Assembly: GCA_020052975.1 (NCBI GenBank)
Contig: JAGVOC010000410.1
Coordinates: 1-22,179, forward strand
Origin: Desulfobacterales bacterium
GTDB taxonomy: Bacteria > Desulfobacterota > Desulfobacteria > Desulfobacterales > RPRI01
DNA length: 22,179 nt
Direction: 5' to 3'
Part shown: positions 21,678 to 22,179 of the stretch, in pieces
Layout: each line of letters starts with the position of its first letter
Numbering within the stretch: the stretch's first letter is position 1
Program-made: the position numbers and the translations under genes
Notes under the pieces: generated by a model
What the model was told of the DNA's origin: nothing
The model's input: the letters and a program-made list of their open reading frames with translations, nothing else
The model's database searches: none

Positions 21678-22004
21678 TTGGAAACTCCATATTGTGTCCT
21701 GATTGTAGAAGATGTGACCACGTATGCAGAATTGAACGAAAGAGTAATCCAAGAAGCATTGAAGCCGTGCGTCTTTCAATGGGTAGAAACTGAAGAAGCT
21801 TTCCTGAAGGCACTCGATGAGTTTAGTCCAGATATAATTATATCGGATTACATGATGCCTGTCTTTGACGGTATGATAGCCCAGTCCTTTCGGGGTAACA
21901 TCCTATTTCTCACAAGGAGTTGTGGTTTGCGTGAAATCAAAATTCATGTAGATTCCTGTCCGAATTCTGAGTGGGTTCTATACGGACGAACCTTCATCTC
22001 TTAG
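21678..22004 (+). pseudogene. Truncated second receiver protein, broken near 21876
   Basis: From a TTG start (21678, AGAGG just upstream) the first 66 residues are a clear receiver: VLIVEDVTTYAEL with D12, then IIISDYMMPVFDGM with D57. After the codon ending at 21875 the similarity stops. The remaining 42 residues (IAQSFRGNILFLTRSC...) show no receiver features, and the conserved Thr/Ser and Lys are absent. An insertion or deletion has probably removed the second half. The start of a new gene at 22155 suggests an inserted element. A frameshift is less likely, since I see no continuation in the other frames. Confidence 0.68.
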
Positions 22005-22154
22005 ATGCGAAAAGTATCCAGTCTCTGTAAGGCCACGACAAAGTGGTTCAAAGGAATACTCTATCCACTTGTTTTTATTGATTTATACATAACGACATAA
22101 ATAATGCCGCATAATATGGTAAAATATAGCCACAATCAATCTACGGAGGTGGCT

Positions 22155-22179
22155 ATGAAAAAATTCGAAATCAGGGATG
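22155..22179 (+). CDS. Start of an unidentified gene (first 8 codons only)
   Basis: ATG at 22155 has a strong GGAGG 7 nt upstream and opens MKKFEIRD before the window ends. A TAAAATATA -10-like sequence (near 22120) and the hairpin arms AAAGTGG/CCACTT (about 22040-22070) precede it. With the broken receiver upstream, a transposase is a reasonable guess, but eight residues cannot establish this. Confidence 0.45.

Noticed and set aside
1..22179. CRISPR array, tRNA or rRNA genes
   Set aside because: No regularly spaced repeats beyond the pairs listed, and no cloverleaf or rRNA-like sequence noticed on reading both strands.

Overview
The window looks like chromosomal DNA from a Gram-negative, probably anaerobic or microaerobic bacterium. 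The general character (TonB system, many PAS/GAF sensor proteins with an IGLGE...KSYYP-type N-terminus, DUF4143 ATPases) would suit Nitrospirota (Thermodesulfovibrionia-like) or Desulfobacterota. That placement is inference only: there is no rRNA or marker gene here.

Left half (1-9.2 kb), almost all on the minus strand, is a metal-uptake region. It holds the start of a Fur-family regulator with a palindromic operator, a tonB-exbB-exbD operon, and a tightly coupled operon of TonB-dependent receptor, DUF4198 periplasmic protein and CbiL/NikL-like anchored protein. Next to that operon is a 53-residue His/Cys-rich peptide gene too short for routine ORF calling. Nickel (or cobalt) is the best-supported cargo, by analogy with NikK/NikL-type proteins and Hpn-like His-rich proteins. 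Read in the minus direction, the region repeats the order [His-rich peptide - terminator - DUF4143 ATPase locus - small structured RNA locus - TonB-system operon] twice. The two RNA loci (about 2288-2429 and 7402-7544) share a TTGACA-18 bp-TATCnT promoter, a 5' hairpin and a T-tailed terminator hairpin. They are either twin small RNAs or regulatory leaders of the two uptake operons, and I regard them as the most novel element. The second His-rich copy keeps every His and Cys but has ATC where ATG should be.

A short boundary (9.2-9.6 kb) carries tandem 20-bp repeats that resemble an insertion-sequence end, a 12-bp inverted repeat and a terminator.

Right half (9.58-22.18 kb), all on the plus strand, is a signalling island. 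In order: PAS-PAS-LuxR regulator; PAS histidine kinase; iron-containing alcohol dehydrogenase resembling ErcA; a 937-aa PAS-PAS-GAF-GAF-PAS-PAS protein with no output domain; V4R sensor; HAMP-GGDEF diguanylate cyclase; MEDS-PAS-PocR-GAF histidine kinase; stand-alone receiver; a second receiver broken at about 21876; and the first 8 codons of another gene. The mix of small-molecule sensor domains and an alcohol dehydrogenase suggests a hub sensing alcohols or related metabolites, feeding into phosphorelay, c-di-GMP and transcription. The specific wiring is inference.
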